Part shown: in pieces, positions 22,719 through 34,235 of the stretch
How positions within the stretch are numbered: the first letter of the stretch is position 1
Layout of the letters: every line of letters begins with the position of its first letter
Origin: Membranipora membranacea
Lineage: Eukaryota; Bryozoa; Gymnolaemata; Cheilostomatida; Membraniporidae
NCBI GenBank assembly: GCA_914767715.1
Contig: OU612066.1
Coordinates: 5,001 to 67,000 of the forward strand
Reading direction: 5' to 3'
Length of the DNA stretch: 62,000 bases
Made by a program: the position numbers and the translations under genes
The notes under the pieces: model-generated
Databases searched by the model: none
What the model saw: the letters and a program-made list of their open reading frames with translations, nothing else
Told to the model about the DNA's origin: nothing

Positions 22719-23012
22719 AATTATTGGGAGGGAAGGGGTATTGATAAAATAATTAATTAATGGGGGGAAAGGAATGGCTTGGAGTTATAAAACTAGCTTG
22801 TAGGAACTGGACTGGGAATCAAGTCAATCAACGGATACAGTGGGGCAAAGGGGGGTTATCACAATAAATTATATTTATTGGGAGGGGACGGGTATGGATA
22901 AAATAAATAATTAATGGGGGAGGGAATGGCTTGGAGTTACACAACTAGCTGGTAGGAACGGGACTGGATTCGGGTCAATCAATGGGTACAGTGGGCAATG
23001 GGGGGTTATCAC
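22719..23012. repeat. 152-bp tandem duplication
   Basis: The block containing GGAATGGCTTGGAGTTA (22771) repeats 152 bp later (22923) with about 10-15% differences. Both copies end at GGGGGGTTATCAC. Confidence 0.85.
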
Positions 23013-23517
23013 TAGGCCTCTACCTACTACCCATGGGAGGCTACAGTCTAACAACAGAGTACATACAAGGCAACAATATGTCAAGACAGGGAGGTCTGCC
23101 AGCAGGCAGAACTCAAGAAACTTACTTCAATAGGTTGTGTTCAGTAAGGCACTTTATTTGTTGCTGACTGGTTTAAGAATAAGAGGTCTTGTTACTTCAG
23201 CTGCTGGATACTAACTGACTGGACTCTTCTGATGTTCAGTTATAACAAAGCATAGTGTAATATGATACTGGCTGATGCAATAGCAGGAAACAGGGAACAT
23301 TCTAGATGGGTGTGTAAGAGTTAAAATCAGTTTTTAAAAGCATTATTATAATACTGGCTGATAAAATATTTTAGATGGATTGTAATAGTTAAACTCAGTT
23401 ATTAAAAGCATATCATTATTAAAATTAGAAAAGTTATAAAAATGGTAAAAGGGGAAGACAACTCATGATTCATGAATTTATTTTTGAATGTTCAGCTGTG
23501 GTGGAAAATCCACCACA

Positions 23518-23836
23518 ATATTGTTAATGTAGTTACTGTGGGCTGTTTTACAAGTAAGTCGAGACTCTTTTTTAGCTAGGCGGTATCTCTCTAGATCTTT
23601 ATGATTATGCGATGTTTTGCACTTTTTAGATGCCCTTTTTTCTTCCTAGATGCTCTTTTTACTTTGGTATTAACCCACGGTTGATTGAACCTAGTCGAAG
23701 AGAATTTGTGGGGTACAAATTTCTCTTGGAGCTCAAGGAGTTTGGTTTTTACAGCAAGCCACATTTTCTCTACAGATGATTCTTTATTAAACCTAGCAAG
23801 CAATTCATTTCTTATGTTTATGCATTCTGATTTCAT
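23518..23836 (-). pseudogene. LINE-1 linker between endonuclease and RT
   Basis: On minus the frame from 23836 reads FNQPWVNTKVKRASRKKKGH, then shifts frame near 23610 to KDLERYRLAKKESRLTCK then TAHSNYINN. It ends at the insertion point. Such basic linkers are always found between the endonuclease and RT in these LINEs. Confidence 0.8.
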
Positions 23837-24558
23837 TTCAATTGTATTAGCTTTCTACCATAGATATATCTTCTTTTTACAAGGTTTTGTTCTGGGTAAC
23901 TTTCTACCGATACAATCTCATGATCAGATATGCCTGGCAGAATTGACGCTTTGGCAATAAGAGAAGGGCGATTAGTAAAAAAGAGATCCAGAACATTTTT
24001 CTCACGAGTTGGCTCGTCCACTACCTGCTCCATTCCACAATTGTGTAGCATCTCAATAAACCTTTCGTTGACCTTAACTAGATATCTATTCGATTGAATG
24101 GCGCAGGTCTTCCAATCAATATCTGGCAGGTTAAAATCCCCACCAATCCACACAACAGATTTTTTATTCTTAGATGTAATACTTTCTATTTCCGAAGCTA
24201 GTCTTTCGCTGTAATCTGTGTTAATATTAGTGGGACGATATGCCGAGATAAGGATTAGGTTATTACTCTTATTATTATATAATATGGAAACTTTAGCACA
24301 CACCATTTCAACATCATTAGACTTAATCTCAATGCGTTCCGAGATGTACTCACGATTGATAGCAATGAGCACACCTCCATGACTATCAGGTCCCGATCTA
24401 TCCTGCCTGTATACCTCATATGATGGTGGAAAAATTTCACAATTGTTTATATCTTTGTTCAGCCATGTTTCAGTGCCAAAAATAATAGTAGGTTGCTGAA
24501 CATGAATGATATGTAAGAGCTCTGCCTTTTTATTATTTAGACTCTGAAAATTTATCAT
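23833..24558 (-). CDS. LINE-1 endonuclease domain (EEP/APE type), intact
   Basis: A 241-residue open frame from ATG 24558-24556. Motifs in order: LNNKKAELL, GTETWL (catalytic Glu about residue 30), YRQDRSG..GGVLIAI, ISAYRPT, WIGGDFNLPDIDW (metal-binding Asp/Asn), VLDLFFTNRP and GISDHEIV (catalytic Asp-His). This enzyme nicks the genomic target to prime reverse transcription. All active-site motifs are present, but the downstream RT is broken. The ATG overlaps the stop of the preceding PHD frame as TAATG. Confidence 0.93.
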   Translation of the reverse strand: MINFQSLNNKKAELLHIIHVQQPTIIFGTETWLNKDINNCEIFPPSYEVYRQDRSGPDSHGGVLIAINREYISERIEIKSNDVEMVCAKVSILYNNKSNNLILISAYRPTNINTDYSERLASEIESITSKNKKSVVWIGGDFNLPDIDWKTCAIQSNRYLVKVNERFIEMLHNCGMEQVVDEPTREKNVLDLFFTNRPSLIAKASILPGISDHEIVSVESYPEQNLVKRRYIYGRKLIQLK

Positions 24559-25000
24559 TAGACTGCTGAGTTGGAAGTTATATTGATTTTTATTTTATCT
24601 TTTTTGGCTAGTGGCGATGACATGGCCATAGGATTATTCATACAGCTCTTTATGCTACAGATCGAGTTGTTGGACAACACAGAGTATATGTTGTCCGAGA
24701 AGCCAGAGAGGTTGGAATCAGCAAACAAAGCCGAAGAGAAGTTGGGCAGTCCACAGGACAGGCACTCCCAGGAAATATCTGCAAGTGTGTTATAGATATC
24801 TGTTTTCATACCCATGCATCTAGTGTGATACCAGAGACTACATGTGTCACAAGCAACACCTTTTTGGTTGATTCTTATTGGTTTGTTGCAAATACCACAT
24901 GGGTATTTGACAGGCCCAGTGTTGGAGGAGCATGAAGAGGTTGTTGCTAGTGGTCCCGAAAGTGGGATCAGCTCTGTGGTAAAGTGCCCTATTCTTTCTA
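24558..25000 (-). CDS. LINE-1 N-terminal PHD-type zinc-finger protein
   Basis: In the minus frame ending at TAA 24560-24558, the sequence YPCGIC, then CDTCSLWYHTRC and WECLSCGLPNF form a C4HC3 PHD-like finger (about 24915-24770). A Ser-rich, low-complexity tail follows to the stop. PHD-like fingers are known at this position in CR1-like LINEs, where they are thought to aid RNA or chromatin binding. The 5' limit is uncertain because the frame changes near 24990. Confidence 0.8.
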
Positions 25001-25010
25001 CGACTTATGC

Positions 25011-26873
25011 TTGCTTGTCTCTTACCACTCCACAGCAGTGCGAGTGACTTGCTACAGAGGCGAGTTTTAGGACATTGAAATGGTCCAAAAACACAACTAT
25101 TGGGTGTAATAGGCTGATCAAAACCGAGTTCGGGTTTAGGTGCCAGGTAGCCAAAAACCACAATGACTAGGTAGATATGTATCACCGAAAGGAAATTCAT
25201 CTTTTTTTCTGAATGTTTCTGGGAAGAATGAAGAAAATAAGATCTCTATATATGCGAAACGAAAATCTTGAGAGAAAAAAAGGTTGCAAGTGAAAGAAAA
25301 GAAAATAGCCACACAGCCCACCAAACTTAACAAGACCAACCAGTCAGGCGATAATCAATATGCAACTGAGAAACTGAAAAATTGCAAGAAGAACAGTTTT
25401 ACATCAGTATTATATGTGCGTTGATGTGGCACACAAGGAAGCAAAAAGTTTTTTGTTTTTTTTCGATGTTGTAAGATATGGTTGCAGCAAGGCTCGCAGA
25501 AGTATTTTAAGACCGCTCGGTCAGACAATTGATTGAATACAACTGAAAGTTGTAAACAATTCTATAATTTTATAATTAGGGTGCAGAAGATCCGATTAAT
25601 GGTGATAAATTCAGTCACCAAGCTATAAGTAAATACTAATGCCTTTACTATAGAAGAGAGTCTCTTTTAGAGAGATAAGGAAGTGGGTGTAGGGATGACC
25701 CTATTTATAATTGTAAAACACTTAAGACTTACTAACTAATTCGTAGTAGAGAAGAGAGAGATGCAGTCAGGAGTTTATTATGAAACTAAACTGATATCAT
25801 CTAAGTAATAGCCTAGTTATAAAGGCACTAACCTCCTGGTAGAGTCAGAAGGTATTGTGAGGTGGATGCTTGACTAGTAGTATAGGATAAGAATCATAAA
25901 AAACAAAACTTTAGAAATGGCGGGAAATATTAATTAATTAAGCTGTTCATCATCATGGGCTCCCATGGAGCTTGCAAGCTTGTATTTCGCCTAAATAATC
26001 TCCAGAATCAACCAACACAGACTGAGCAAAGGCTTGCAGCCTGAGGGGCCAATGTAGAGGTCATTCTGGCCAGGGAGACCTGTTCTGACTGACTCCTCTC
26101 TCTGCAGTGTGTGTGTGAGTGTCCAACTGCAAGGTTTTTAGAAAGCCAAGAGCCTCTCATTCTTGTTGTAAGTTGAGTTAGTATATGATTATTTACCGTA
26201 AGGTCGCGTATTGTAACCATGTGGCTTGTTGGTGAACAGGCCTGGATTAATTTAGGAAACAAAACACAGATTTTAGCCATATCACACCAGCAAGCCCACT
26301 GTCATTTAACCACAATATCTAGCCGCCCAGGCAATATAGTGATCAAGAAATGTGCACACTATGTGTTACATGCTAATGCCCTCCCACCACACTGCACAGA
26401 CCTGACCACAGCCCACAGCTGTCCTACTCACTTCTACAAAACAAAACATTATGATACATTTCTGTCTGCCATAATAATAAGCATTGCATCCTTAATTCTC
26501 AAACTCATGTTGTAGTGAAAACCAGATATCTTAGTGAATAAACAGCTGCACAAGCCAAACCTAACCATTATTGGCAAAATTCACTACAAACAGACAAATT
26601 TAGGTGGGTAGTCTAATAAACTATTTCATTAAACTACAGGTACCCTATGGTGAGCCCTGAATTTAGTTATACAGTATTTAGGCAGATCTCACTGAGAGAA
26701 ACTCCACCAGAGAGACAGCAGTTAGATATGCACAAATATTGTGAGGTATTGTAAAATATTAAGGGGTTTGGGGTTTGGGGTTTTTTCCTACGCAGCGTGA
26801 GCTAAAAGTACCAAACTGGAGAGAGGACGACTCCGAATTGAGGCATAAATAAGAGCTCAGAAAACTGTATATT
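25011..26873. other. Non-coding stretch between LINE-1 and MULE copy A
   Basis: No convincing gene. Short frames at 25136-25339, 26008-26280 and 26219-26515 lack domains, splice logic or composition typical of coding DNA. Confidence 0.45.
26761..26787 (+). repeat. GGGGTTT run
   Basis: Three consecutive GGGGTTT units followed by a T run. Three G4 tracts alone fall one short of a standard intramolecular quadruplex. Confidence 0.6.
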
Positions 26874-27172
26874 CAGTTTATTGTGCCATTCTATAAGCAG
26901 TCGCAAATTCCACATAAATGTCTATTATTACATTTTCATAATGCGTAACAATATTCACGCATAAATTTATCTATTGTGGTCCTCTTCAACATTCATTCTA
27001 GGGTAGATAGGGTTAAGAAACGCATTTACCAAGAGGCTGCAATTGTGCTAGCATTGCTGTAATTGGAAATCTTTTTAATTATTAACAAAATGAATATATA
27101 TATATTCAAATCAATGATAGCCACGCTTTAATGTGGAGTAAAACAAGGCTGTAAGTCAGTTAACAATCTTAC

Positions 27173-27418
27173 CTTCTTGGGAGTTGTTGGTTCGAGTTGT
27201 GCTCCCAAACACTACCCAGACTGCCACCCTTTGAAACCATGTGGCTTCCATGTACTCCAATAGCTGGCAACAGTTGACATCGTTGAGAGCCAGACTGTCT
27301 CTCCTTAGTTGAGGAATGGCTTCGTTTGTGACAACATCTTTAGGAAGAACAGCCAGGCCCATCACTCGCCTGACAAACCTCGTCACATCATCATTTATGT
27401 TGTATTTTACAACTAAAT
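27173..27418 (-). pseudogene. MULE transposase exon (copy A), C-terminal part
   Basis: Bounded by TCTACAG| and GAAG|GTAAGA. Encodes VKYNINDDVTRFVRRVMGLA, EYMEATWFQRV and TTRTNNSQEG. Copy B has NNSLEG at the conserved end; copy A has Gln instead of Leu and other changes (CCQ for CGQ, AVW for ADW), showing decay. Confidence 0.82.
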
Positions 27419-27733
27419 CTGTAGAAAGGCACAACAATAGGTATTTACAAAACAAACTTGATTTCATAGGCGGCCCAAAAATGATTTAGATCGCTCATAG
27501 ACCATGTCCTCTGCCTCTTTCTATTTCCATTGTGCCTACACTCAAGATCCTTGACTGAAGAGGTAGTTCAGGTAGAATCTGGAATGTGGCAATTGATAAT
27601 GAGATAGTTAGATGATTTATGATGTTATGCTATAAGTAAGTTATGGTACTAATGGCTTGTGACAACTAACAAAAATTATGTTAACTCTGGTGAAAGTTAT
27701 GACTATATTTCCAAAACATAATAACCAGCTCAC

Positions 27734-27917
27734 CATGTATACTTTGGACTTTTCTCCAGATTTCCTGACGGAAGTGAAACAGGCAGCCTTGTCTGTCACA
27801 GGCTGGGAGAACACTCTGTAGAGCTGGCCAAAGTCCTTTCTCAAAGTCGGCTATTATTCTGCGTACCTTTTCCACTTTCTTGCTGTCTCTAATGACAGAC
27901 ATCACTTCATTGAGAAC
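27734..27917 (-). pseudogene. MULE transposase exon (copy A)
   Basis: Encodes VLNEVMSVIRDSKKVEKVRR, IIADFEKGLWPAL and GCLFHFRQEIWRKVQ. The ..DFE.. and C-x2-H motifs are those of the MULE transposase catalytic domain. It is bounded by an acceptor TTACAG| and a donor ATG|GTGAGC, as in copy B. Since the terminal exon is missing the copy is non-functional. Confidence 0.82.
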
Positions 27918-28312
27918 CTGTAATGGTAACAAAATGTTAAATAATTATTCATCAGCCTGAACACCAAATGATTCAGTCAAACAATAGTGGCATCTTGTCT
28001 ATATATCGAACTATGATAACCTCAATGTAGACAATGATTTTTATAGAATTCCGAGAATATTCTTTTTAAAGACTTTGTTTGAGGCTGCTCTTTTGTATCA
28101 CATCTTATTCTCCTATTTTATTCTATCATGTGAGCGATTTTCAGCTTTATAATCCAAATATTGAGGAAGTTATGGCCTTTCAAACTTCCAAGGTGACGGC
28201 AATTTATCGGCAGTAAGAATCAGCCGGCAATCCCTAGGGTACGTCACAATCATCATACTTATTACGATACACTAATAAATATGTTGATGATCAAAATGGT
28301 CAAATCTGTAAC

Positions 28313-28367
28313 GGTCTCGAACCCAGGTCCAAATGGCTTTGCAGGCGACGCCGCTAACACTGAGCTA
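28313..28367 (-). promoter_or_regulatory. tRNA-like internal Pol III promoter, left arm
   Basis: A box TAGCTCAGTG (28367-28358) and a consensus B box GGTTCGAGACC (28323-28313), 44 nt apart. A TTTT run (about 28297) follows downstream and could terminate Pol III. No acceptor stem, so not a functional tRNA. Confidence 0.7.
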
Positions 28368-28399
28368 TATTGTCTAGTAGCTAACCTAGTTGGTCCAAG

Positions 28400-28452
28400 T
28401 GGCGTGATGGTAGCGTCGTTGCCTATAGGTATGGGGACCCGGGCTCGATTCC
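28400..28452 (+). promoter_or_regulatory. tRNA-like internal Pol III promoter, right arm
   Basis: A-box-like TGGCGTGATGG (28400-28410) and B-box-like GGCTCGATTCC (28442-28452), 42 nt apart. It reads away from the left-arm promoter. Confidence 0.62.
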
Positions 28453-30690
28453 CACCCAGGTCTGAAATTTGATCATCATCTTATCTGTGTGATTATTAGT
28501 GTATTAACTAATAACTCATAATGTCTATGTCACATGTCTATTGTTGTGACATACCCCAGGGGAAACATCCGCTTATTCCCAATGCCGATTGAAGGCATTC
28601 ACCCTGGAAGTTTGAGAGGCCATAACTTCCTCAATATTTGGATTCTAAAGCTGAAAATCGCTCACATGATAGAATAAAATATGGAGAATAAGATGTGATA
28701 GAGCAGCCTCAAACAAAGTCTTTAACTTTCTTTTTAGCCGACCAAAGTCACACGGGCGACAAACAAGACCATGACATTGAAAGAATATAATTCAAATTAA
28801 AAAGAAAAATACAAAATTAAAAGAATGATGAACATACTGTGACAATTTTTTATCAGAAGGTGCCATACTTTCCATAATTTAATTGAGCCGCTTAACTACA
28901 AACATACATAAATATCTACCTTCTATGATACCATCATCAATCTTGATTTGCACTTTCCCTTCCAACATTGGTTGAATATCGTTCTCTTATTCTTCTGAAA
29001 AACATACTTTGACATTCAATAAATCTACGTTTGGCTCAGCTTCAAGAAATCAATCCTTGATGATCGTTCTTGGTTGCTGTTGACTTTTTAAGTGAACTTG
29101 GAGAAGGGCGCAGGCCAACAGATTGGCTGAAAAGTGCTCTGTGGATGAGTTGTAAGCGGAATTTGGCTGGCAGACATAATTGGTTGGTTTTATTATTCAC
29201 TGTTATTTTGTCGCTTTTCTAGTCTTGGTGTTTCTCTGGGCAGAACGAAAAAAATATCTGATTCATTTTGTTATCAATCGATTATTTATGTGTATTTTTA
29301 ATAGTTAAGACCAGATAGCAAGTAAAAAAACAGTCCATTTTAATGACAGTGTCGGATATAAAGATATTTGCATAAGATGGTAACGAGAAACCCTATGATA
29401 ATGAGCGCGCTTCGAACTGTTGCAGGTCTATGGTAGTACAATGTTGATATTCTGCTCTCGGATGGAATGTGTTATATTCACAAAAGAAAATTTTATAATG
29501 CTCATATTGGTACATACGGCAACAATCATTACACAAATTATCTTGGCCAACTTACAACCATGTACATGGAGAGCATATTATATTCATATATAAAGACAGA
29601 GATGATTAATACTTTCGGTCTCATTTTATGAAAAGCGTTCAGGAAAAATATTCTGCTGGTCAAACAGACAGGGATTACAACTATAGAAGAAGACAGTCCC
29701 TCAGATGTTTGATGTATGAGTCTGAGTATTATTCAAGATGGACCACCTAAGTACGAAGCCTGTTTCTCAAATCAATGATCAATGAAAACTCTAATTTGTT
29801 AACCAGATAGAAAATTCTATGCTTAAGGCACATAGCTCTTTCACATTTGTAGCGCCCCAAAATCTGATGACAAGCAGTTGTTTAGCTGAGATTTTAATTG
29901 AAAGTTGCTAGAATTATTCTCTGGTTGATCAATGGCATTGAGATGAATGACAAAAGAGCAAAATATGTTTTGAGCGATGAGCTCATTGTTTTGAGTGAGG
30001 TTTTAAATGTAATGGGGGAGGTCGGAGATGTCCATAACTCGGGCAATGTGGGTTGGTGTGGGTTTGAATAGCGGAGATTGATATAGATCGTGATACAAAA
30101 ATAAATTCCATTTAAATTAAATATAATACGTAAAAGATTACTGAGGGAAAATTACACATCCACATTTAAAAATTAGACTTCCATGGTAATCATCAAGTCT
30201 AATAGGCGTCCATTCCTCGCAAACTCGGTATCAGCTTGCCTTGTCTTCTCAAAGGTTTTAAGTCCGGGTGGTGTTCCATTTATGTTTTTCTGTCAGGTCC
30301 TTTGCTTCGTGTTCGCTGAATCACCTGGTTAAGAGCTTAGAGAACTGAGGAGCTCACAACTTAATGTTTTCAAAAAAATCAAAAAAACTCTTTCTGTACA
30401 TCAATATTTTTCTGTCGAGCAATTTGTTACGTGCCAACCATATTTATGCAAATAGAGTATTAACCATCAATAAAACATCAATTGGCATCTGCAGAGGAGT
30501 TGTACGTTGAGCATTCAGTTGTCACTATAACACAGCTTGCCTTCCATTTTACATTATTAGTCCCGTCAATATAAATATAATTATTGAAATACAAGCCGTA
30601 CACTCACCAGTACCTAACAGCATGCTCATCAATATCCAATCGACCACCTTTAATAAATATCAATATTATTATGATAATAACATTATCTAC

Positions 30691-30783
30691 GCAGACGAGC
30701 TGCGCCATGGAAGAAAATAATGTCAGATGGCGCAGCTCGGCTAGAGGCAATTTACATGTGGCGCAGCTCGGCTAGTTTCAAAA
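30691..30783 (-). repeat. MULE copy A terminal subrepeats
   Basis: GCGCAGCTCGGCTAG occurs twice (about 30735 and 30763), with an inverted GACGAGCTGCGCC copy at about 30694. The same set, with three direct copies, ends MULE copy B at 49494-49606. Confidence 0.8.
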
Positions 30784-33613
30784 TTTGTAACCAAGAGCAC
30801 ATGATTCCTAATATTGATAGATTTATACATACTTGCTCATCTGTCGGAATTGATAAATGAGGTGGAATTTATCACAGCTCTATTGTTCAAGATCTAGCTG
30901 AAAAAGCAAGAGGACTATTTTACATAAGTTGAACTAGGAGTGGGAGTCACAGTGTTTGAGAAGTTACTTGAGTTTCCCTACCTATGTATACGATATGACT
31001 GTAAGTATAGTATAGACATTCTGAAATGACGTAGTATTCTCCACAATATTGTATGACAATTATATTATTAAGGTAGTGATGTGAGAAACGGACTGGGCCA
31101 TGTACACAACAAGGTGTAGTTAGCTTGCTCCGAGTCTACTCTGATGAGCGAGAGGGCTTTTATATTTAGTTTAGGGTTCTATTTAGTTTAGCACTGAAAG
31201 CCATCGCTCGAATTATGAATCATTATATAACCCACAGAAGGGTCTCAAAGATAGGCTGATACACAATACACTGATCTACTAGAGGCTGATACACAGTAAA
31301 CTGTTGCGATAAATTCTGATGGTCATCAATGAATGATATCAATTAATTTCCTGACAAAATGTAATACACGCACTGTTTATCTACTCATGAGCTTAATTCA
31401 CTAGACTAACTTAAATTTAATTCCAGATTATTATAATACACAGTCTATTTAATTCATCACAAGTTATATATATTGCAACTTATGATATCTGTTTATGATC
31501 TATTACATGAAAGCGCCGACAAGGCCGTCTACAAGTGCGTGAAGTTTGGATTGCCTTTGAATACACAATTGTGACTACTAAAGAGTCAAGCGGCTTTGAT
31601 TACCAATTATTTGTGTCAACCAGACAGGCATAAAACTAATCTGTTTAGACTAAGACTATTTATTTAATTACCCTGACCATTTAATTCAATTGAGACAAAA
31701 TACACATATAAAATATTTATATAAGATTAAAATATTAAAAGGCGTTCTGAATATTCTAACCTGACTGTCTTTGCACTCTTATCCTTGGTTATATGCCAGA
31801 ATGCCAGATGAGTGCTGATTTAGTCACTGATCGCACAGATAAGTTGGTATAACTTCGAATTACACAACAATACAATATATTATATGATACAATCAATTAT
31901 TTTACTTCACAATCTAAGACACTGCTAAAATAGGACCTACGGTCCTGTTGCTTTCCTGTCTTAATACTAACTGCCTTAAATGATACCGTAAAGGACGACG
32001 GTCCTGTTGCTACTGCCTGAAGCTGTGGCTGCTGCATATCTTTATTGGTGTGTTCAATGGTGTATACATAATGCAGCTTTGTCAGGCAGTTTCACTTTGA
32101 TGATGATATAATTGTTGTGCAAGCAGGTAGTTTCACTTTGATGATATAAGTAGCAGGCAAGGTGTAGCTGGTGCAAGTATTATTGAAGTTGGTGGTGACT
32201 TGTAGTTATATTCTCTTTCTTCTTGTAGTGTGTGTAGTGTGTAGTATGATATTATTTCAATTCTCGTTCATCGCATCATATATAGCAGAAGGCAGAGACG
32301 CAATAATAAGCTGATGCTAAAATAGAAATCTCCGCAAACCAAGGTTAGTTTACAGTTGTAATAAAACACCATTAAGTGTTGTTTTTATCTAAATAAAATC
32401 CTATCTACTGATAGGCTGTTAATAATTCTGTGTACTTTTAATGTCAACGTTAGTTTCACAATAAAATCCCAACACCTTAAAATTCAACTATAATGTAAAA
32501 TCATTAATATTTATAAGATTATGGATTTATGGATTTAGATATGGATATGGACTTATAGACTTATGGATTGTACCATCACCTCGTGTTCAAAATGAGGTTT
32601 GAAGGAACTCAGTTATTTAAAGTCAAAAATGCTCAGTTGTAGTTATCTCCTCCTTACTTTTCCAAAAGCTATCTCCTTCCTACAGTTTTTAATTCAGAAT
32701 AACCACATTTGGTCACCTGGATCGTTAGTCAATCAGCTAACTATTCATTTATCTCTTTCTGCAAAAAACTCCAAATCTGACAAAAAATCTCCAAGTTCGT
32801 GTTTTTCTGTTTGGGCAGAACTACACTTCGACATGGTAACTCACAGAGATCTGGTTTTTTTTGGAGCTTCAGTTCATCACATTATCTAAACGAGCTTTTG
32901 AGGGCATGTTTGAAATATTTTTTTAACATATTTAAAATTGCGATTTACTTTTCATAACGGTGTTTATTTCATCCATCAGTGCAGTGGCAATGTTGCGTAA
33001 GGCAGTGCAAAGAGCCTATATATTTGTAGTTTCTATGCCATTGTGTACAGTTTCAAACAAATTCTAATTGCCTTTTATCAAAGGAGTGGAGCAATTTACA
33101 AATGACAATGGAGATGCTATTCTGAACTTAAACAAAAGAATATTTCTGTTGGTTGATATAAGTTTTCAGTATAGATCGTGGTGACCCATCAGTCACCCAT
33201 CAAATTCTATCAGAATGACTATAGACCTCAAAATAATTAATATTATTAATATTCCGAAACATGGTTTGGATTTGGCTTTTTCAGTGGATAATGTTCAATG
33301 ATAGCATTTTCAAACTACACCTAAATGTTTGAGCTTAAATTTTACTCGAATGTCATCCCAATATTCTTATTATTGAAAAACACTAATGTAACTATGCTCG
33401 ATGCATATAGGATTATGATAACTGTGTGTCTGGAGGGCTCACCCTTAATAACACACATGATATTCTATGTGAAATATTTTGCTGCATTTTCAGTGAGCTG
33501 GTTTCTGTATGTTCGACCTTGGTGTATTTATCACCATTAAGGAATTGCAGTCCTGAAATAACCATTGACAGCATTCATGTTACGGTTGAATTTGTACATT
33601 TTTTGAAAATTCT
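30784..33613. other. Long non-coding stretch
   Basis: AT-rich with small local duplications, such as CTGATACACA(A/G)TA near 31260-31300, ACGGTCCTGTTGCT near 31941 and 32000, and AGTTTCACTTTGATGAT near 32089 and 32129. The frame at 32599-32889 has no domain. No gene recognised. Confidence 0.45.
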
Positions 33614-34235
33614 TGCCCTGGGACATCATCTATACTGCAACAAGTTATAATGTTGTTACTTTTGAGGATTCGGTTAGCCAAACAGGTGGGCTGCCTCAAT
33701 AAACAACAAATCTGAGATGGCCTCCAAACAAAATTGGAAGCAATTCTTCACGCATGCAGTGCATTGAAACGATCCAAGTACAATTGAGACCTCTGCTGGA
33801 TGAAGATATCAGTTAGAGCAATTATAGACATTGTTTTCTCAGAGTAAATTGTCTAATCCCTCAAGAAAATTTTATTTGTGAACAACCAGTGTATTGCAGT
33901 CTCTGTGTTTCATTACAGGGAAAGAATTTGTTACTGTTGTGCCTTGTTTATCTTTTCCAAAGGATTTAAAGGCAATGTAATTTTAGAATATCAAAACCTG
34001 AGGATTACCTTTGTGTCTCAAGACTCGTTGCTTCTTATTATATTTATGTATTATAGCATTATTAAATCAGATTGAAATTGAAGGTTGAATTAAATCAGAT
34101 GTCTTGTCGCAAACAACATCCTGGAGCATAGGCGGCAAAATTTGTTGCCTTAGTGGCCAGGCCGCAATATCTGCGCCAGGTTGCTCTCTGTTTGCAGGTA
34201 GGTCGGAGCACACCTGGGTTCCAACCATAGCCCAG
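33614..34235. repeat. Direct duplication, copy 1
   Basis: Starts TGCCCTGGGA and ends ATAGCCCAGT. It matches 34591-35162 in the same orientation at roughly 90%. It contains about 50 bp (around 34030-34080) absent from copy 2. Confidence 0.88.

Larger units (their letters stand above)
22107..23517. mobile_element. 1.41-kb TG...CA insertion in LINE-1, probable solo LTR
   Basis: The block starts TGTAGAGG (22107), ends CCACCACA (23517) and is flanked by ATAT on both sides (22103-22106, 23518-23521). Removing it with one ATAT joins the LINE linker codons NYINN and MIDVNED in one frame, which shows it is a later insertion. TG...CA ends with a 4-bp duplication are the signature of an LTR. No gag or pol is present, so a solo LTR is the simplest reading. 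Inside are a 25-bp tandem array and a 152-bp duplication. Orientation is not known. Confidence 0.72.
20485..25010 (-). mobile_element. CR1-like LINE (LINE-1), nearly full length, interrupted
   Basis: From 5' to 3' on minus: a PHD-type zinc finger (about 24915-24770), an apurinic-type endonuclease (24558-23833), a linker (to 23518), a 1.4-kb insertion (23517-22107), RT fingers (22106-21535), RT palm and tail (21454-20675), a 3' UTR, and a terminal (ATCA)n plus A tail at about 20510-20484. Excluding the insertion gives about 3.1 kb. The RT has lost the segment with motif A between 21535 and 21454, so the copy is dead. Confidence 0.88.
28070..28721. mobile_element. 652-bp palindromic element with TTAA duplications and two divergent tRNA-like promoters
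   Basis: The ends are inverted: AGACTTTGTTTGAGGCTGC at 28070 and its complement ending at 28721. Similarity of the two arms extends at least 155 bp and, less perfectly, to the centre. TTAA flanks both ends (28066-28069, 28722-28725). MULE copy B lacks the element at the matching position (about 58905) and keeps one TTAA. Each arm contains A- and B-box words at tRNA spacing, pointing outward. No ORF of note. TTAA targets are typical of piggyBac, but the tRNA-like heads suggest an inverted SINE pair. Confidence 0.85.
26874..30783 (-). mobile_element. MULE DNA transposon, copy A
   Basis: Closely matches the inverted sequence of copy B (49.5-60.1 kb), including flanking non-coding parts. Transposase exons are at 27917-27734 and 27418-27173; the last exon begins at 26890 and is cut off at about 26874. 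The 5' end (30691-30783) holds tandem GCGCAGCTCGGCTAG-type repeats shared with copy B. It lacks the 545-bp segment present in copy B at 57283-57827, the Ngaro element and the foldback element. It carries its own 652-bp insertion at 28070-28721. Confidence 0.85.

Noticed and set aside
26008-26515. Overlapping frames on both strands as a gene
   Set aside because: No domain, no splice context and low-complexity translation; chance frames.
28313-28452. Two functional tRNA genes
   Set aside because: Internal boxes are present but acceptor stems and full cloverleaf pairing are not.
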